Of a DNA stretch of 64,000 nt, positions 11,401 to 23,446 are shown one piece after another. Source of the stretch: Tigriopus japonicus. Its lineage: Eukaryota; Arthropoda; Copepoda; Harpacticoida; Harpacticidae. Location: contig CM021314.1 in NCBI GenBank assembly GCA_010645155.1, positions 1,932,641 through 1,996,640 on the forward strand, written 5' to 3'. Every line of letters begins with the position of its first letter. The first letter of the stretch is position 1. The position numbers and the translations under genes were made by a program. Below the pieces are notes generated by a model, which saw only the letters and a program-made list of their open reading frames with translations, did not search any database and had not been told where the DNA came from.

Positions 11401-11507
11401 TGTGGGATTCTCGTTGTGTTTTGGTCGGGATCTTGAATATTTTGCTCTTTTCCTAGGCTCAACTGAATATTTTTCGAGATTCTTTTTCTGCCTTTGCTTT
11501 GAAGACT
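8476..11507. other. Gene-free stretch
   Basis: No coding signal seen on either strand. It contains an AT-only tract (9185-9310), a TTAACGTT-rich spot near 9525 and poly-T near 10550. Around 10260-10560 there is a loose set of inverted words (CGAGTTGGATTTT/CCAACTCGAAATCC, GGCAGCACT) that may be a decayed foldback. Confidence 0.35.
9185..9310. repeat. AT-rich low-complexity tract
   Basis: Almost only A and T, built from AATATT/TAAAAT/AATACTT words with several short palindromes. Confidence 0.8.
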
Positions 11508-11515
11508 GTCTAGAA

Positions 11516-11731
11516 CAGGGGTCGGCAACTGCTTGTGGGTCAAGGCCCACCAAATTTTGTTCCATGTTGTCAGGGGCCCACCAAACAGAAGTTGGTAGGT
11601 TCATGGGCCCAAAAACTTATGATCAAAGAGCTTAGGGCCCACGAGTACAGTACTATGGATGTCTCGCGGGCCAACCAAAGATCACCCTTGGGCCCACATG
11701 TGGGCTGCGGCCCACCGGTTGCCTACCTCTG
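11516..11731 (+). mobile_element. hAT-type MITE, family A, perfect 8-bp TSD
   Basis: 216 bp. Termini CAGGGGTCGGCAACTG and (complement) CAGAGGTAGGCAACCG. It is flanked by identical GTCTAGAA at 11508-11515 and 11732-11739. An 8-bp duplication plus a CAGGGGTC-type end is diagnostic of hAT mobilisation. Confidence 0.88.
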
Positions 11732-11739
11732 GTCTAGAA

Positions 11740-13594
11740 TGTGCTGGGGAAATGGTGAAGAACGAACTACAGATAACAACGATTTACTCGCTCCATCAAG
11801 AAAACGAAATGGCAATTCATCTAAAGCATCCCAAAAATCGTCTCGAGCAAAATCATTGTTTTAAAAAGAGAAAAAAATAGTTCACATTTTCTGACCACTA
11901 ACTCAGTATGCTCGACTTTACCAAAATGTAGTCAGTTTATGGGCCTTTAAGTATAATTTAAGCAAAAGGTTACTTTTCAAAGTATGCTCCTATGTACTCT
12001 ATTATGCGTTTGTGTTTACTAAATTTTTTACACTCTTTTATACTGGTAGACCTTTCGTATGACTTCATTCTTTGAGTTATTTCTCCACTAAGTACATTGT
12101 GACAATAAAATCTTGACCCCTTTCATATGTACTAATTTCATGGAGCCATTTTTTCTGAGTAGCTAGCTTTTTAAAGCAGATTGAATCAGGGGTCAGAATA
12201 AACCATGAACGTGTTTTGGTGTCTTTTTTGGACAACACTTTCGTTTTTAGTGACCACAACCTAGTATCGTAAACCATCATTGAGTAAAAATTTGTCGCTT
12301 CTTAAGATTCTCCCCAATTACCGACATGGGCCTTGAGTATGTATTCTTATGATGATGAAATCATTAAAAATCTAATGGCAATTCTTGGCAGTGCTCAAGG
12401 AGATCTTTAGAGTCATGTCAATATTCATCTGCGTTATGTCACCTTCTATTTTCCCCGAAAACTTCAAATGAAGCTCATTAGTATTGCCATTATAAGTGAC
12501 GCCATGCTCTTAAAAAGGCATTTTTTTCAAGAATCGGCTAACCCCCATTGGAATACCACGCAATAGACAACTGAAGCATAGATGTTTAGGAGGCATCATA
12601 GAACCTTTCTTCGCCGATCGACTCTGCTTTGTATAGACAACCCCACAGAGGCAGAAGTAGGTAGTGTCTTAAAGAAGGGGTTGAAAAGATTGTCACAAGT
12701 ACTCCTCAAACTTCTCAAACGCAAACTGAAATGTATCCCCTAGGCTTTTCCTTAATCTATTGATATTCAAATTACTTTCGACAACGAATAAGATTGTCTC
12801 AGAAAACAAATGATTTGCATGCAGGGTTGCTTCAATCCCGCCCGGTTGACATTAAACCGGTTTTCTGTTGTTTATTCTGGGTTTTTCACTTTTTGCCCTA
12901 AAAGCCCTTAGGGCAAAAAACCCTCATCGTCCCTCAAAATTGTACTCACCTCTACTGTTTGTGAGTGACTATATGCGACTGAAATTCAAAACTTGTGGAT
13001 ATTGTATTTCCTAGAACTCTTGAAGAAGTTCTTCAAGAGTTCTTCTTCAAGAGTTGAAATTATGGGGATAAGATATAAATAAGGCTACAAGTTGCAGTTT
13101 TTTTGCCCAATGTTAAAAGTTGCACTCATTGCGACGGAAGTTGCTTATAATTTGCCATTTCTGGCTTTAAAATGTTACTTGTTGACATTAAAATGTCAAA
13201 TTTGGCCAAATACTGTTTATGTCTCAAATCTGGGCAAATATTTTATCGCAAATTTGTCTTTGTATCCAAGACTGCCTTAAGGACATAGTTTTGCGTTACA
13301 CAAATTATCCTAGAAAAAAAACATTAGTTCTTGGATAAGGTACTATGAAAGTGCGTATATTTCAAATAACTTCCCGCACGATTTTAGTAATCGAGACAAA
13401 AACTGCCAAAACTTGCGGTTTCTTGCGAAAAGATCGAGTCATAAATATGTTGTATATCTTCAAAAACTCAGATTAGATATGTTGTTTGTTAAGGTGTCAG
13501 TACAACACTGATAAAGGGTGTTCCATGAAGAAATATTCCCGCTCTTTGCCACTTTTTGGTTGCCAATCATAAGTATTGGTAGTTGTTTGCATTG
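11740..13594. other. Gene-free stretch with two small palindromes
   Basis: No gene supported. A hairpin at about 12891-12921 pairs TTTTTGCCCTAA with TTAGGGCAAAAA. At 13016-13056 AACTCTTGAAGAA/TTCTTCAAGAGTT forms overlapping palindromes. Confidence 0.35.
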
Positions 13595-13725
13595 AAAGAC
13601 GGTTCAACACTAAGTTTTGACTCCAAAGAGTTAAGTTTGGAGGGTGGCAGTCAGCTGGGATTGAACCCCAGCCATCAGCACGATACACCGTCGCAGTACG
13701 CACTACGCTATGCCTTCCCCCAGAA
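13595..13725 (-). mobile_element. tRNA-derived SINE, family 3
   Basis: On the minus strand a tRNA-like head (GGCATAGCGTAGTGCGTACT) is followed by a B-box GGGGTTCAATCCC (about 13657-13669). The tail loses identity around 13595. Confidence 0.55.
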
Positions 13726-13780
13726 AGAAGAAGAAAATATGAAGAGTTAATAAGATGATAATAACATCGAAGAAACCAGG

Positions 13781-13972
13781 AAGCCAGAGTGGCTTCGCGT
13801 ACTAATGCGTTCTTAAAAGAGCCGAGTGTAAGTGCTTCCCCAGACGGCGTAGGTTCGAAGCCTGTCCGGATCCGAAATCCGAAGCTGTCGGGAGAAACCT
13901 TCAATTTACAGGGAATCGAATTCCTTGTAGCGGGAGTAAAAAATCCGCAAAAAAAATAAAAAAATAAATAAA
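13781..13972 (+). mobile_element. tRNA-derived SINE, family 2
   Basis: AGCCAGAGTGGCTTCGCGTA resembles a tRNA 5' half, with GGTTCGAAGCC (13852-13862) as B-box about 60 bp on. The spacing suggests a tRNA with a long variable arm (Ser/Leu type). It ends in an A-rich (AATAAA) tail. Confidence 0.62.
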
Positions 13973-16900
13973 GCTAAAAAGAAAACCCCGAAAACCCCGG
14001 GCGGGTTTTTTTTCTGACGAATAAAAGATACAAAATCCAGAATCAGTCAAATTCATAGACCTCGAGTAGAATTTCGACCCATCAACTAATAGGCCGCATG
14101 TTAACGCAATTGTGATTTATTTTAGTGTTTTCAAAAATCAAGTCAGATTAATGTTGTTCGAATACATACTCAAGGCCCGTTAATTGAACCTGACTTTGGT
14201 GTACTTTAAAACTAATATGATCTACATTAACATGCAACCAAGTGTGTTTTAAACACAACTGATGACCTGAGTGTTTACTTAAGGATCGTTACCTTGACTT
14301 GATTCTGTTTTGTTATACTCAAGCCATATGAGTTTGTGTAGCTAACGTGTGCCCTGGTATGCTTTCTGGACAAAATATTGTTAGAATAATGAAAAAATGC
14401 CTACAAAGTCGGGAGTTTTTAAATTAGTTGGTTAAATAGGTGTAAGTTTACGATTTACGGTGTGTTTTGAACCTTTGGGGGGTCCATTTAAGAGACATTT
14501 CGTGCAGGAGTTATTGTTTTTTGAAATGCTCAAAATTGGGAAAATAATTAAAAATCAAAAATTTTGGTCGCATTTATGTTTCCGCTCCCTAATAATAGTG
14601 TAGTTGAGCTCCAACGTTTAGAAAGGTGAAGTGCATTGATTTGGTCATCTGTTTTGTGTCTGGACATGAATGCTTTGGCCTCTTTCATCCATTGATTTCG
14701 AACCTTTGTTGGCCTTTTACGCTTTCAAGACTTTCAAGTATACCACCACATGAATGATTTTTTAATACACAGTAGATTTTGTAGGCTGGAAATATGCTTG
14801 AAGCACATTTTGGGAGAGGCAAACCAAGCAAGCTATTATTTCCTTGAATGATCTTTGCTTAGAGTCGGGCTCTGGGGAAATTTTTAAATCATAAGGCTGA
14901 TTTAATGTCCGGAATATCCAGTGCCATTCCAAACTTGAAGTCTGGAATTGCGCCTTTTCAATGTTTTTATTGACTGCATCTTGTGGTATATTTCTTCGCC
15001 GTTTTCGCTCAGCTGTCTCCGACTTCATTCACTGTCGATGAAACTTTCACTTCTTGTCATCTCTCGATTCAATGGCGAGACGTCCTCTCCTATTTTCAGC
15101 ATTTCCCTTTAAGGAAAAAGTAAGACAGCAAAACCATGGACCATCACAACTATTTTGGACTCGTTCTTGAGTGGATTCTGGATGACATTTTTGTCATTTT
15201 TCTTCGATCGAGGTTTGTTAACAAAATGAAATTACGCTATGAAACATTTTGAAAGTTTGCGAATTGATTTTCTCCGATCGATATTTTGATTTTTCCTCAA
15301 GTCTTCCACAACGCTTCCCGGTTTCGGTTCACCAACTAATGTATGGAAAGCTGGGATGAAACTACAAGTCTAGACTTAATACCGATCGTGTTTAGTGGCT
15401 TCTTTATGTCATGAGACTAGGCTATATGTCATTCCATCAACAATAAGTCACTCACGGCATGATTGTGAAATCAAGTGCATGTGCAGACCTTCACAATTAT
15501 TTTGGTCCCGGTGCACGCGAAGTGTTGTTGACAGGAAAGAACTATGAGCTTTGACAAATACTAATCAACACCAATGTACGTAACACAAATGCCCTATGAT
15601 ATCTGTGAGTACTCAACGTGTCCAATGGCTTTTTGCGGAGGCCTGAGTTTTTGTCGGCCATTGGCCCCAGGCCTTCGAACTTCACTCTCTGAATTTGACA
15701 TCGAAATGACGTCACACTTTAAAAGAGACAATCTCCCCCTACGTTCATACGTACACTCGCTCAGACGTTCATAATAAACGCACACGCATTCACTTCGAAC
15801 CATTTTCATGCGGATTGGTTCAACCCAAACGGCGATTACGGAGATACGAATCTAGTAGTCAAGTCAAGTTTGTGGATAAACCGAATAGATAGGCTTTGTT
15901 ACTAGCTCCCAATTATGTTTAGACACATAGACAAACAAAAATAGAATGTACGAGTGTTATATTTTTGTTTTCGATAATGTTCATCATGGCTTTAACCTTA
16001 ATTTTCCCATGCATACTGGACGACTCCAATCAAATTAATTTATTTTTACTTTTTGTCAAAAATAAAAACTGCTGTCAGAAAACTTTTTAAAACCTTTTCA
16101 CACGACACATTTTGAGATGTTTTGGTAGTTATGAAAGTTTTGATGAAGAAAAGGGTAATTCAGAGCCTCTCTTGTAAAATTTTGATCGTTGAGAGCATTT
16201 TTTATTTCCATCTGTTTATTTCCTCTGCTTGCATTCCCGATTGCAGTTTGTGCAAATGACATTGCATAGCATGCAAAACGTATCTGGATGTTGCTCTAGA
16301 TCTGTGCTCTTGACATGTGGGTGTTGGAGGGAGTTCGATGTAAAAACTTCCGAAGGACGATGGTTGAACACACGGGAACCTACGCTCGTCTTGATCATAT
16401 TCGAGTATTGGGCCAAGATCACAATTGGTGAGGTTCGTCAATCGTGCACTTAAGGTAAGAAGACAGCGTCTGTTATCAAACTCTCTCGCTCACTCACTTA
16501 AGTTCTTGCTTACTTGTTTATTATGGCCTTGATCCGACTTCCAAGGTTTAATCGAATAATAACCTCCATGGTTTCATTCATTTAAGAAAGCCTGTCAGAA
16601 TAAGTAGGACAAGGATCATTTAGCCATACATCTCAATAAACACGAAAGCACTTCGTTTTTAGAAACGCTTCTTTTATCGGAGGGTTCAAGGTTCAAAACG
16701 TGAGAAAAGAATATGTTACATTTATGGTTATTGAGAACGTACAGCATAGCTTACAATGTGCATCAATCCAATGTTGTCACGGAGAAATGTTTCTTTAAGA
16801 CGATTGCCCATATTGGTTTTTGTGCACATTTTAGTAAAAAACTCGAAATAGAATCTCCCTTTTTACAGTGTCTATTGAATATTCCTTTCAAGCATCAGAG

Positions 16901-18274
16901 GAATGATAAAGAATAGAGAGATAAAATATAAAATAACTAGATATTCATACAATAAAGAATAAGATCTTTGATATAAGTTTTTTATTTCTCTTCGTCACAG
17001 CTAGAACTACATAAATAATTGTAACTTGATTCAAAATTAAACTTGCAGAACTGAGAAATTTCAATTCAAATTACCTGATGAACTTTCGCCTATTCGACAA
17101 ACTCAGAGCTACAAGTTATTTTTTTCTATCGAAGCAATTCTCATTTATTGTCACTTTTTCGTCCCTTTTTCACAATACTAGCATGTAACAGAAGAAGAAT
17201 AAGTTTCAATGAGAAAACAGATGATTACATTCCCATTTTATCCAGAAAGTAATCGACCCAAGTCTGGTCTTAACCGAGATGAGAGTGAGAGTCATTCTCT
17301 CTTTTGCTCAATAATATAACTCTCTAAAGTTTAAACACATGGAATCGATATGAGAACTGAATTGAGTGTATCGGATTGACTATCGATTGATTAACTCGTT
17401 TTTTTAGCCAATAGCTCATTACAAGTTGGAGTAAAAACATCCCTTCGACGTTTGGCCCAACAAAGCAAATACTTCTTTTCCTCGTTGTAATAAAACACCC
17501 AAATGGACTGCACTATATATGAGAATAGTACATTCCATGGTAGACGGCAATCAGTCAGAAGTGGTCGAATATTGACACAACTCCAACAGGCTAACAAACC
17601 ATGCTTTTAGAGCCAACATGTCAACAGACTAACTGCAGCAGGCAACTTCACAAATCCTCAAGAACGAGCAAATTTCTCCGAGCGACCTCTCTCAAATCAA
17701 GGCATTGAGGCGAGTGATCCTAAAAAATGAAAAAGGAAGAACTTGAACACTGAACACTGAACCTTATTGATATTACATCCACTAGAAAAATTGACCGGTT
17801 TCACTTTCAACCAGGGGTTAACTTTTTTTAGATTTTACAAATGGCGCCATTTTTGAAGAGCTTTTACTCAAACTAGTCGCCAGACTTTTCATTTGTTTAG
17901 CATGAGGCACTCTTAAGAGGTAAACTATTGAAAATTTCAAAGAAAAATGCTGTTGGTCGAAATTTCATTTCAGTTTAAGAATCTCTTGATTTAAGGATAA
18001 ATTCCGAAATATGAATGCTCTTGCCCCTAAGGAACAATGTTCTGATATCCTACATTCATTGTTTTCAACATCTGGAAATACTTGCTCATTGATAGATCAA
18101 ACTGCTTGTAAATAAACACTCCAAACACTGAAAATTTGATGCATTTGCTCAGTAAGGGAAGCTCCATCCTTTGTGGCAATATAAAAATTGTGTAATAAAA
18201 ATATCGAGCCACTTCGTTCTTTTTGGTTTTAGTTCATCATATTGACCTGTTGACACGGATTTTTCCTATTCATC
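13973..18274. other. Long stretch without a supported gene
   Basis: Open frames here (minus 14762-15028, minus 16202-16441, plus 16229-16453, minus 17391-17597) are short, unmatched to any family I know, and lack convincing linked exons. A consensus donor-like AG|GTAAGA on the plus strand near 16455 is the only splice hint. A likely 5'-UTR acceptor (TTTTGGTTTTAG) lies near 18232, just before the next gene. Confidence 0.3.
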
Positions 18275-20902
18275 ATGCCGTTGCCCAATTATGGATACAA
18301 CAATCAAGAGGATAAAAGGAGTCAAGAGCTGGTCTTCGAAATGGCTCCAGAATGGGTGGATGCCGAAGATCCACACGATAACGGCAGAAATGACTATCGA
18401 TCCAGCTTGAGTAATGGCGGAAGTCGGAAGAACAGCACTTCGAAAAGAGCTCAAGTGACCACAGGTAATCATCATAACGGATTTTAATACAAACTTACTA
18501 AATTGGTCAATAGATGGCGCCATAAAGTAAGTAGGTGGAAAAGTCCAATGAGTGTGGAGAGAAGCACTTCTTTCTGCTGATTGAAAAAAAACCAATCTTT
18601 CAATCTTTCTCACGCGAGGTTGCTGGCTTTAGGTTTGCCATCACCCCTTACATAGTGAGGGGTGTTCACAATCTCACACAATCATTACCATCTTGCACAA
18701 TCAAGAAGCATGTTCCTTCTACATAGCGCCCCAGATCCAAAGACGAATAAAGCAAGGGGTGACACTTGTGTTCACCTTCAGAAGAAAGCCTATTTCCTCA
18801 AAGCATTCAACAGACAAATGATAAACCTTGAAGGCTAATTGGCAGACCTAGTTAGGCAACCTATCATGAATATGATTGGAGATTGGATTGTTTCCATCAC
18901 TACTTCTCTCCCTCTTTCGTGCCATCTATTGGCAGATTTGCAATCTTTGACTGAACTGCTCTATTCAATCTATTGGACGAGTTGTTCTGCAATAGAACCT
19001 TCTTTCTCCTTCGAGAAAAAAAAGTCTTTGAAGGTCACTCGAGGAAGTGTTGGGTACAGTTTTTTAAAGTAGAGATACTTGATTAGTGTGACTAAGAGAC
19101 TGCCAAGACCTTATTGTGTTGTCCGTCCTCAGGCAAATTGGGAATTGACCTCGAGCGAAAGATGGTGATTCACTCTGACAAGGATAAAGAGATTTGGAGG
19201 AAACCTTCGATTGATCCCCAGGACCTCGCGGATGCAAAGAAATTCTCCTCGCCCAATAGACGGGTAAGGAAACGTGGTTGCTGGAATTGAAATAAGACAG
19301 CATTTCGATCTCAAAATGGAAACTCATTTGGGCTGGGCATGAAGGCACAATCCCGTAAAGATTAAGATTTGAGCTTCCATCCTCGAAATTAGGTTTATTT
19401 TAGATGAAATGATGGTTGTTAATGAAAGCCAAGTTATTCATTTACATGTTCCCTTGGCAATCAATAGTTTTTAAATATTTGCTATAATGAGAAAAGTTTT
19501 ATATACCTGGAAGTGGGGTCGAGAGTAATTTTGCTCCCTGACAATTACGTAGATTGATCTTTTTCATTTTGCAAAGCTTCAGGGTTTTCTTTTACCCCTA
19601 ATATTCAGCGTTAAATCCCAGCACATTGATTTACCCCCTACATTCAATTTGAATGAGACGACTTTTACCCGTCTAATATCAAAGTTTCGTCAAAATTATA
19701 CATCAGCCCACTGAAAATGGAAGGTTATTGCTTTGCATCAATTCAACTTAAGCTTTATCTAAGAGTCCAAAATATTTGTACATTTCCCATTGTCGGGAGC
19801 GGAAGGTTACTTTTCAGTGGGTTATAAGAAATTAGTGATTCTCTTGGATTTGAACAATGTTTTTGGAAAGTTAATGATTTCCCTAACTGACCCAGGATAC
19901 TGCATGTGTATTCATGGACCCCAAAACGACCATGCTACTTGAAAATAGTAAGAAATTCCTGAGAATTCTGTCTTCATTTTGAATCGATCGAAGTCTTTGG
20001 AAATTCAAAAACGTTCAAATTCGCTGTCAAAAGTTATTGGTACTCATACGGTATATATTTCAGGAATTGAGATCAGATTTGAAGTCAAATCTGGACTCAC
20101 TCATTTCCAGTGACAAGCTCAAAGATATTCGTGCTGGAAAACGACCAACTTTGGAGGTAAGTTTATTTTTAATTCCCAGCTTAGCCAAAGAAATGTTGGG
20201 ATGTTCAAGTTGGTAAGCCCTTTGCAATCAATCTAAGGATTAGATCAACAGGTTTAAAGCTTGTGTGAATTTTACATTCGTTTGGGTTAGGTTTGTAATT
20301 GTATTGTTCTGCAATGATGAAACATTAAATGATTCCATATTATTTCGTATGTTTATAAATGTTTGCCAGGCACCTCAGTGTTCCCAAAAATTGCCGCCGG
20401 GCACTTTCTGGTCCACTACTAGACCTTGCCAATGTTTCGTACTTTGACGAAGATATTGTTTCAATCTTGCTTTTTAAAAGCTACATATCTACTTTTAAAG
20501 CTAAAGAAGGTCATGAAATTCTAAAATTACACTTATTAGTTGTTACGAATGTGTTTCAAATCCCAATTCCAGGATTCTCCATCTGACATCAATCTTCCAT
20601 CCTTGTATGGCAACTCTATTCCTAAAAGCAGTTTTAGCTACAAATCGAGGCCCAGCTTTGAGATTCAAGAACGCCGAGGATCGTCCAGTTCTGCCAATCG
20701 ATTCTCGTCCTCGCCCAGTCCTCGGACCTCATTAACTGAGCGAACTCGCTATGGCCACGACCTCAATGATGGAACAACCTCCGGTTTTCCAAGTTACAGA
20801 GGAAGTGGTAATGAGACCAGCTACAAAATTAGAGAGGTCTCGAGCCATCAAGTGATTTCGAGATCGGTGGGAGGGTCCAAGATGCCTAGAAGCATCTATT
20901 GA
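18275..20902 (+). CDS. Unrecognised four-exon gene, 247-residue Ser/Arg-rich protein
   Basis: Exons 18275-18464, 19133-19263, 20064-20156 and 20573-20902 join in frame (phases 1, 0, 0) with good borders: CACAG|GTAATC, CCTCAG|GC, CGG|GTAAGG, TTTCAG|GA, GAG|GTAAGT, TTCCAG|GA. An in-frame TGA eight codons before the ATG fixes the start. The protein has no signal peptide or membrane segment. It opens acidic/polar (MPLPNYGYNNQEDKRSQELV), has a charged middle with helix-like stretches (LRSDLKSNLDSLISSDKLKD) and ends in a Ser/Pro/Arg-rich disordered tail closing SKMPRSIY. It resembles cytoskeleton-adaptor tails in composition only; I do not recognise a family. Upstream non-coding exons are likely. 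Confidence 0.82.
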
Positions 20903-21066
20903 AGGGAGATTACCTTGTTTTCTCCAAGATGTGTTGGATTACTACCTTGTAAATACTTTCTTTTCACCCATCTCACGTGTTTTGTTCTTATTCACGAGAT
21001 CCCAAGTAGAAACTATTAATCAACTCACGTATCATTCATTACCTCAGATCTGGCATCGCCGCATGA

Positions 21067-21072
21067 AATAAA
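21067..21072 (+). promoter_or_regulatory. Probable polyadenylation signal AATAAA
   Basis: First AATAAA after the stop codon of the four-exon gene, about 165 bp downstream. Confidence 0.5.
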
Positions 21073-21559
21073 TTGTCTTGAAACTAGAATCTCTTCTTAT
21101 TTGGTTTAGAACGGGAAACAAAGGAGACAAAACGTTGATTGACATGCTGAACTTGTTATTGTACCGTACAGAAGGTAACAACATATTTTCGTTTTTTTTC
21201 CTGGCCCAATTTCTCGTTGCCAAGAATAAGTCCAGATACTGGAAATCAATTCATTTTCCAGCAGTCGCAGAGGGACTTGAGATGGTCATTACTCAATCGT
21301 TAGTCGTCTTATGGGCACGTCTTATTTTTTCATGTACCGAAGGCTTTTCCATTAATTAAGATTACGAGTATTGTGGCTATTCCCGGAAATACAAGGCACT
21401 ATGATTTTGATGATTATGAAAGATTATCGTTAACGGCAAATTAATGCATCTGCTCACATGTGGCATCTTGTCAGAAGGTGAGTTAACGTGAAGTGCGTGT
21501 ACAGTGTGGATTGGATAACCGAAATCGAGATTGAAGAAATTCTGCTCCATTGGACTGGG

Positions 21560-21713
21560 TACAAGTCAAGAACTCCCCTGGGACCGCCAGGGGTGTCCCA
21601 TAAACCAGCTTCGCCGACGAAGACCCCCAAGTCCTCTTTTGGAGTTGTGCGAATTCCCAGCAACACCCAGGGTAGGTGGTCCATGCAAGATGATCCCGCC
21701 TCCGAGAGGGAGG
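21560..21713 (-). pseudogene. Gypsy-type integrase remnant, C-terminal side
   Basis: The minus strand reads HLPWVLLGIRTTPKEDLG, a hallmark of Ty3/gypsy integrases just after the catalytic core, then slips frame and fades by about 21560. It is broken by the short-LTR element to its right; the GGAGG at 21709-21713 is the target duplication. No complete element remains. Confidence 0.8.
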
Positions 21714-22542
21714 TGTAGTATTCCCAGACGGTCCGTGGTGCGTGCGGACGGCCCCTGGAAACCCTTGGCTTGGGATGGGGGAAACTCGCTCAACCCTGGA
21801 TGGATGATGTCTCTTGGTGTTAACAAGGATCTTTGGAGTGTGGTGCTCTAGTCATATATATCTTTGTATATAAACCTCACTCAATAAGAATAAAGTATCT
21901 AGTCAATCACCACCACTCCATGATCGTACATGGCACAGTCGGTTGGTATCGTCCTCTCCGGCGGAAGAACCGGTTCCCCTCCCTCGCCTGGGCGAGTCTT
22001 GAAGGTCCGTGGTCGCAGCGTAGGTCTGTGGCGGCAGCGAAGGTCCACGGTCGCAGCGAAGGTCCGTGGATGCAGCAGGTGGACCGCAAGGAGCCGGAGG
22101 ACCTGTGGTTGCGTGCGGACGGCCCGTGATGCGAGTGGAAGGTCCGTGATGCGGCAGACGGTCCGTGGTGCGTGCGGACGGCCCCTGGAAACCCTTGGCT
22201 TGGGATGGGGGAAACTCGCTCAACCCTGGATGGATGATGTCTCCTGGTGTTAACAAGGATCTTTGGAGTGTGGTGCCCTAGTCATTTATCTATCCTAGTC
22301 ATTTATTTCTAGTCAAATCCAATATTTCTAGTCAAAAATGTGATTATTTTGTAAACCCCACTGTGATATATTTTATGTATTTTAAAAACTGGATGCCCCC
22401 CCGGGAAGGGGAGATGTAGTATTCCCGCCTTGCTCCTCTTACTATGCTCGTGCTCACTTCTAGTCATATATATCTTTGTATATAAACCTCACTCAATAAG
22501 AATAAAGTATCTAGTCAATCACCACCACTCCATGATCATACA
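21714..22542 (+). mobile_element. Short-LTR (TRIM-like) retroelement with 5-bp TSD
   Basis: The 3' LTR is 22415-22542 (128 bp, TGTAG...ATACA, with TATATAAACC and AATAAA). The 5' LTR is 21714-21930 but chimeric. A TGGCACAGTCGG primer-site-like motif sits at 21931 and the polypurine tract GGGAAGGGGAGA at 22403-22414. Flanks are GGAGG at 21709-21713 and 22543-22547. The internal region is GC-rich, repetitive (GGTCCGTGG, GCAGCGAAGGTCC words) and non-coding, so mobilisation would need another element's enzymes. It is inserted in a gypsy integrase remnant of opposite orientation. Confidence 0.87.
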
Positions 22543-22660
22543 GGAGGCTTCCAAGTTGCTCTTGAGGTGGCGATGGAAACGCTCAACGAGTCCATTTGCT
22601 GCTGGGTGGTAAGCGGTGGTGTGGTGTAGCTTGGCCCCGAACAAGGTCCCAAGGCATCAA
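22543..22660 (-). pseudogene. Gypsy-type integrase remnant, N-terminal side of the insertion
   Basis: Minus-strand GAKLHHTTAYHPAANG and LVERFHRHLK are the end of the catalytic core, with the conserved glutamate in the VERFHR motif. The reading frame is lost to stops above about 22660. It belongs with the remnant at 21560-21713. Confidence 0.8.
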
Positions 22661-23446
22661 GCCCTGTGGCCACCCTGGTGGGCGGCAGCTGACTGCGATC
22701 GCTATAGGAGTGCCGATTTATACAAATATTTCTAATCTTAAAACATTTGGCCATTCATCTGACCCATGCCTTACTTGTGGTTGTCCCGAAAATAGATTTT
22801 GTTTCTGAATTGTTACAATCATTGTTGTGCAATATTCGTCATGGCGAAACTTCATGTTATAGACAAATGTATGGTGGCAAATCTTGACTGTGGAAATGTG
22901 CAAATGCAATGAATAGTTATTTTGAAAAGGTGCATGAAACAGGTTTTTGATATTCTAGAGGAGCTTGTCCTCGAATTGTTCAACAAGATTGTGCAGGAAC
23001 CACCGTACTTCAGGACGAATTTCAAAAATACAGCCTGGGTCCAATCATTGTACTAAAATATGAGTTTTTTTTGCAACAAATTAATTGTTCTGTAGTTTTT
23101 TCGTTATACTGATTGGATCCAATCCTGGCTTGAGCCATCCTTGGATTGTGTGAATCCTTGAAATATTGGAATCAAGAAATTGAGATGTTAGAAAATCTTG
23201 CCCTGCTCAAGAGCTAATTGTTGACTGTAGATAGATTCGTAGGTCATAACAATCGTTCTTGAAGACAAGCGATAGACCAAAAATCTTTTCGATTGATATT
23301 TAGTCATTCTCAGCCTTGTGCAGAAAGCAGAAACGAACTGTACAGAGCAAAGATTGGCAGTAGTTTTGGGGCCGAAGTCCACTAAACTTGACTTCGTGAC
23401 GTAAGGCACCCACCATGTCTCCCCCTTGGAGCCACATGGGGGCTAC
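22661..23446. other. No gene seen
   Basis: Short unmatched open frames only. A degraded piece resembling hAT MITE family A (CACCATGTCTCCCCCTTGGA) may lie at about 23400-23446. Confidence 0.3.

Noticed and set aside
13497..13904. 135-codon minus-strand frame containing FGFRIRTGFEPTP
   Set aside because: It is a read-through of two SINE tRNA-like regions; the Phe-Glu-Pro string is the antisense of a B-box.
12835..14010. Possible element bounded by CCCGCCCGG and CCGGGCGGG
   Set aside because: The match is a 9-bp palindromic word; flanks beyond it do not pair and no duplication was seen.
14762..15028. 88-codon minus-strand frame starting MKSETAERKRRR
   Set aside because: No family, splice site or promoter support; length is within chance for this base composition.
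16202..16453. Overlapping frames on both strands near a consensus donor at about 16455
   Set aside because: The Cys-rich reading switches frame and no second exon could be found on either strand.
18266..18613. 115-codon minus-strand frame with hydrophobic stretches
   Set aside because: Antisense to the first coding exon of the four-exon plus-strand gene, which has far better splice support.
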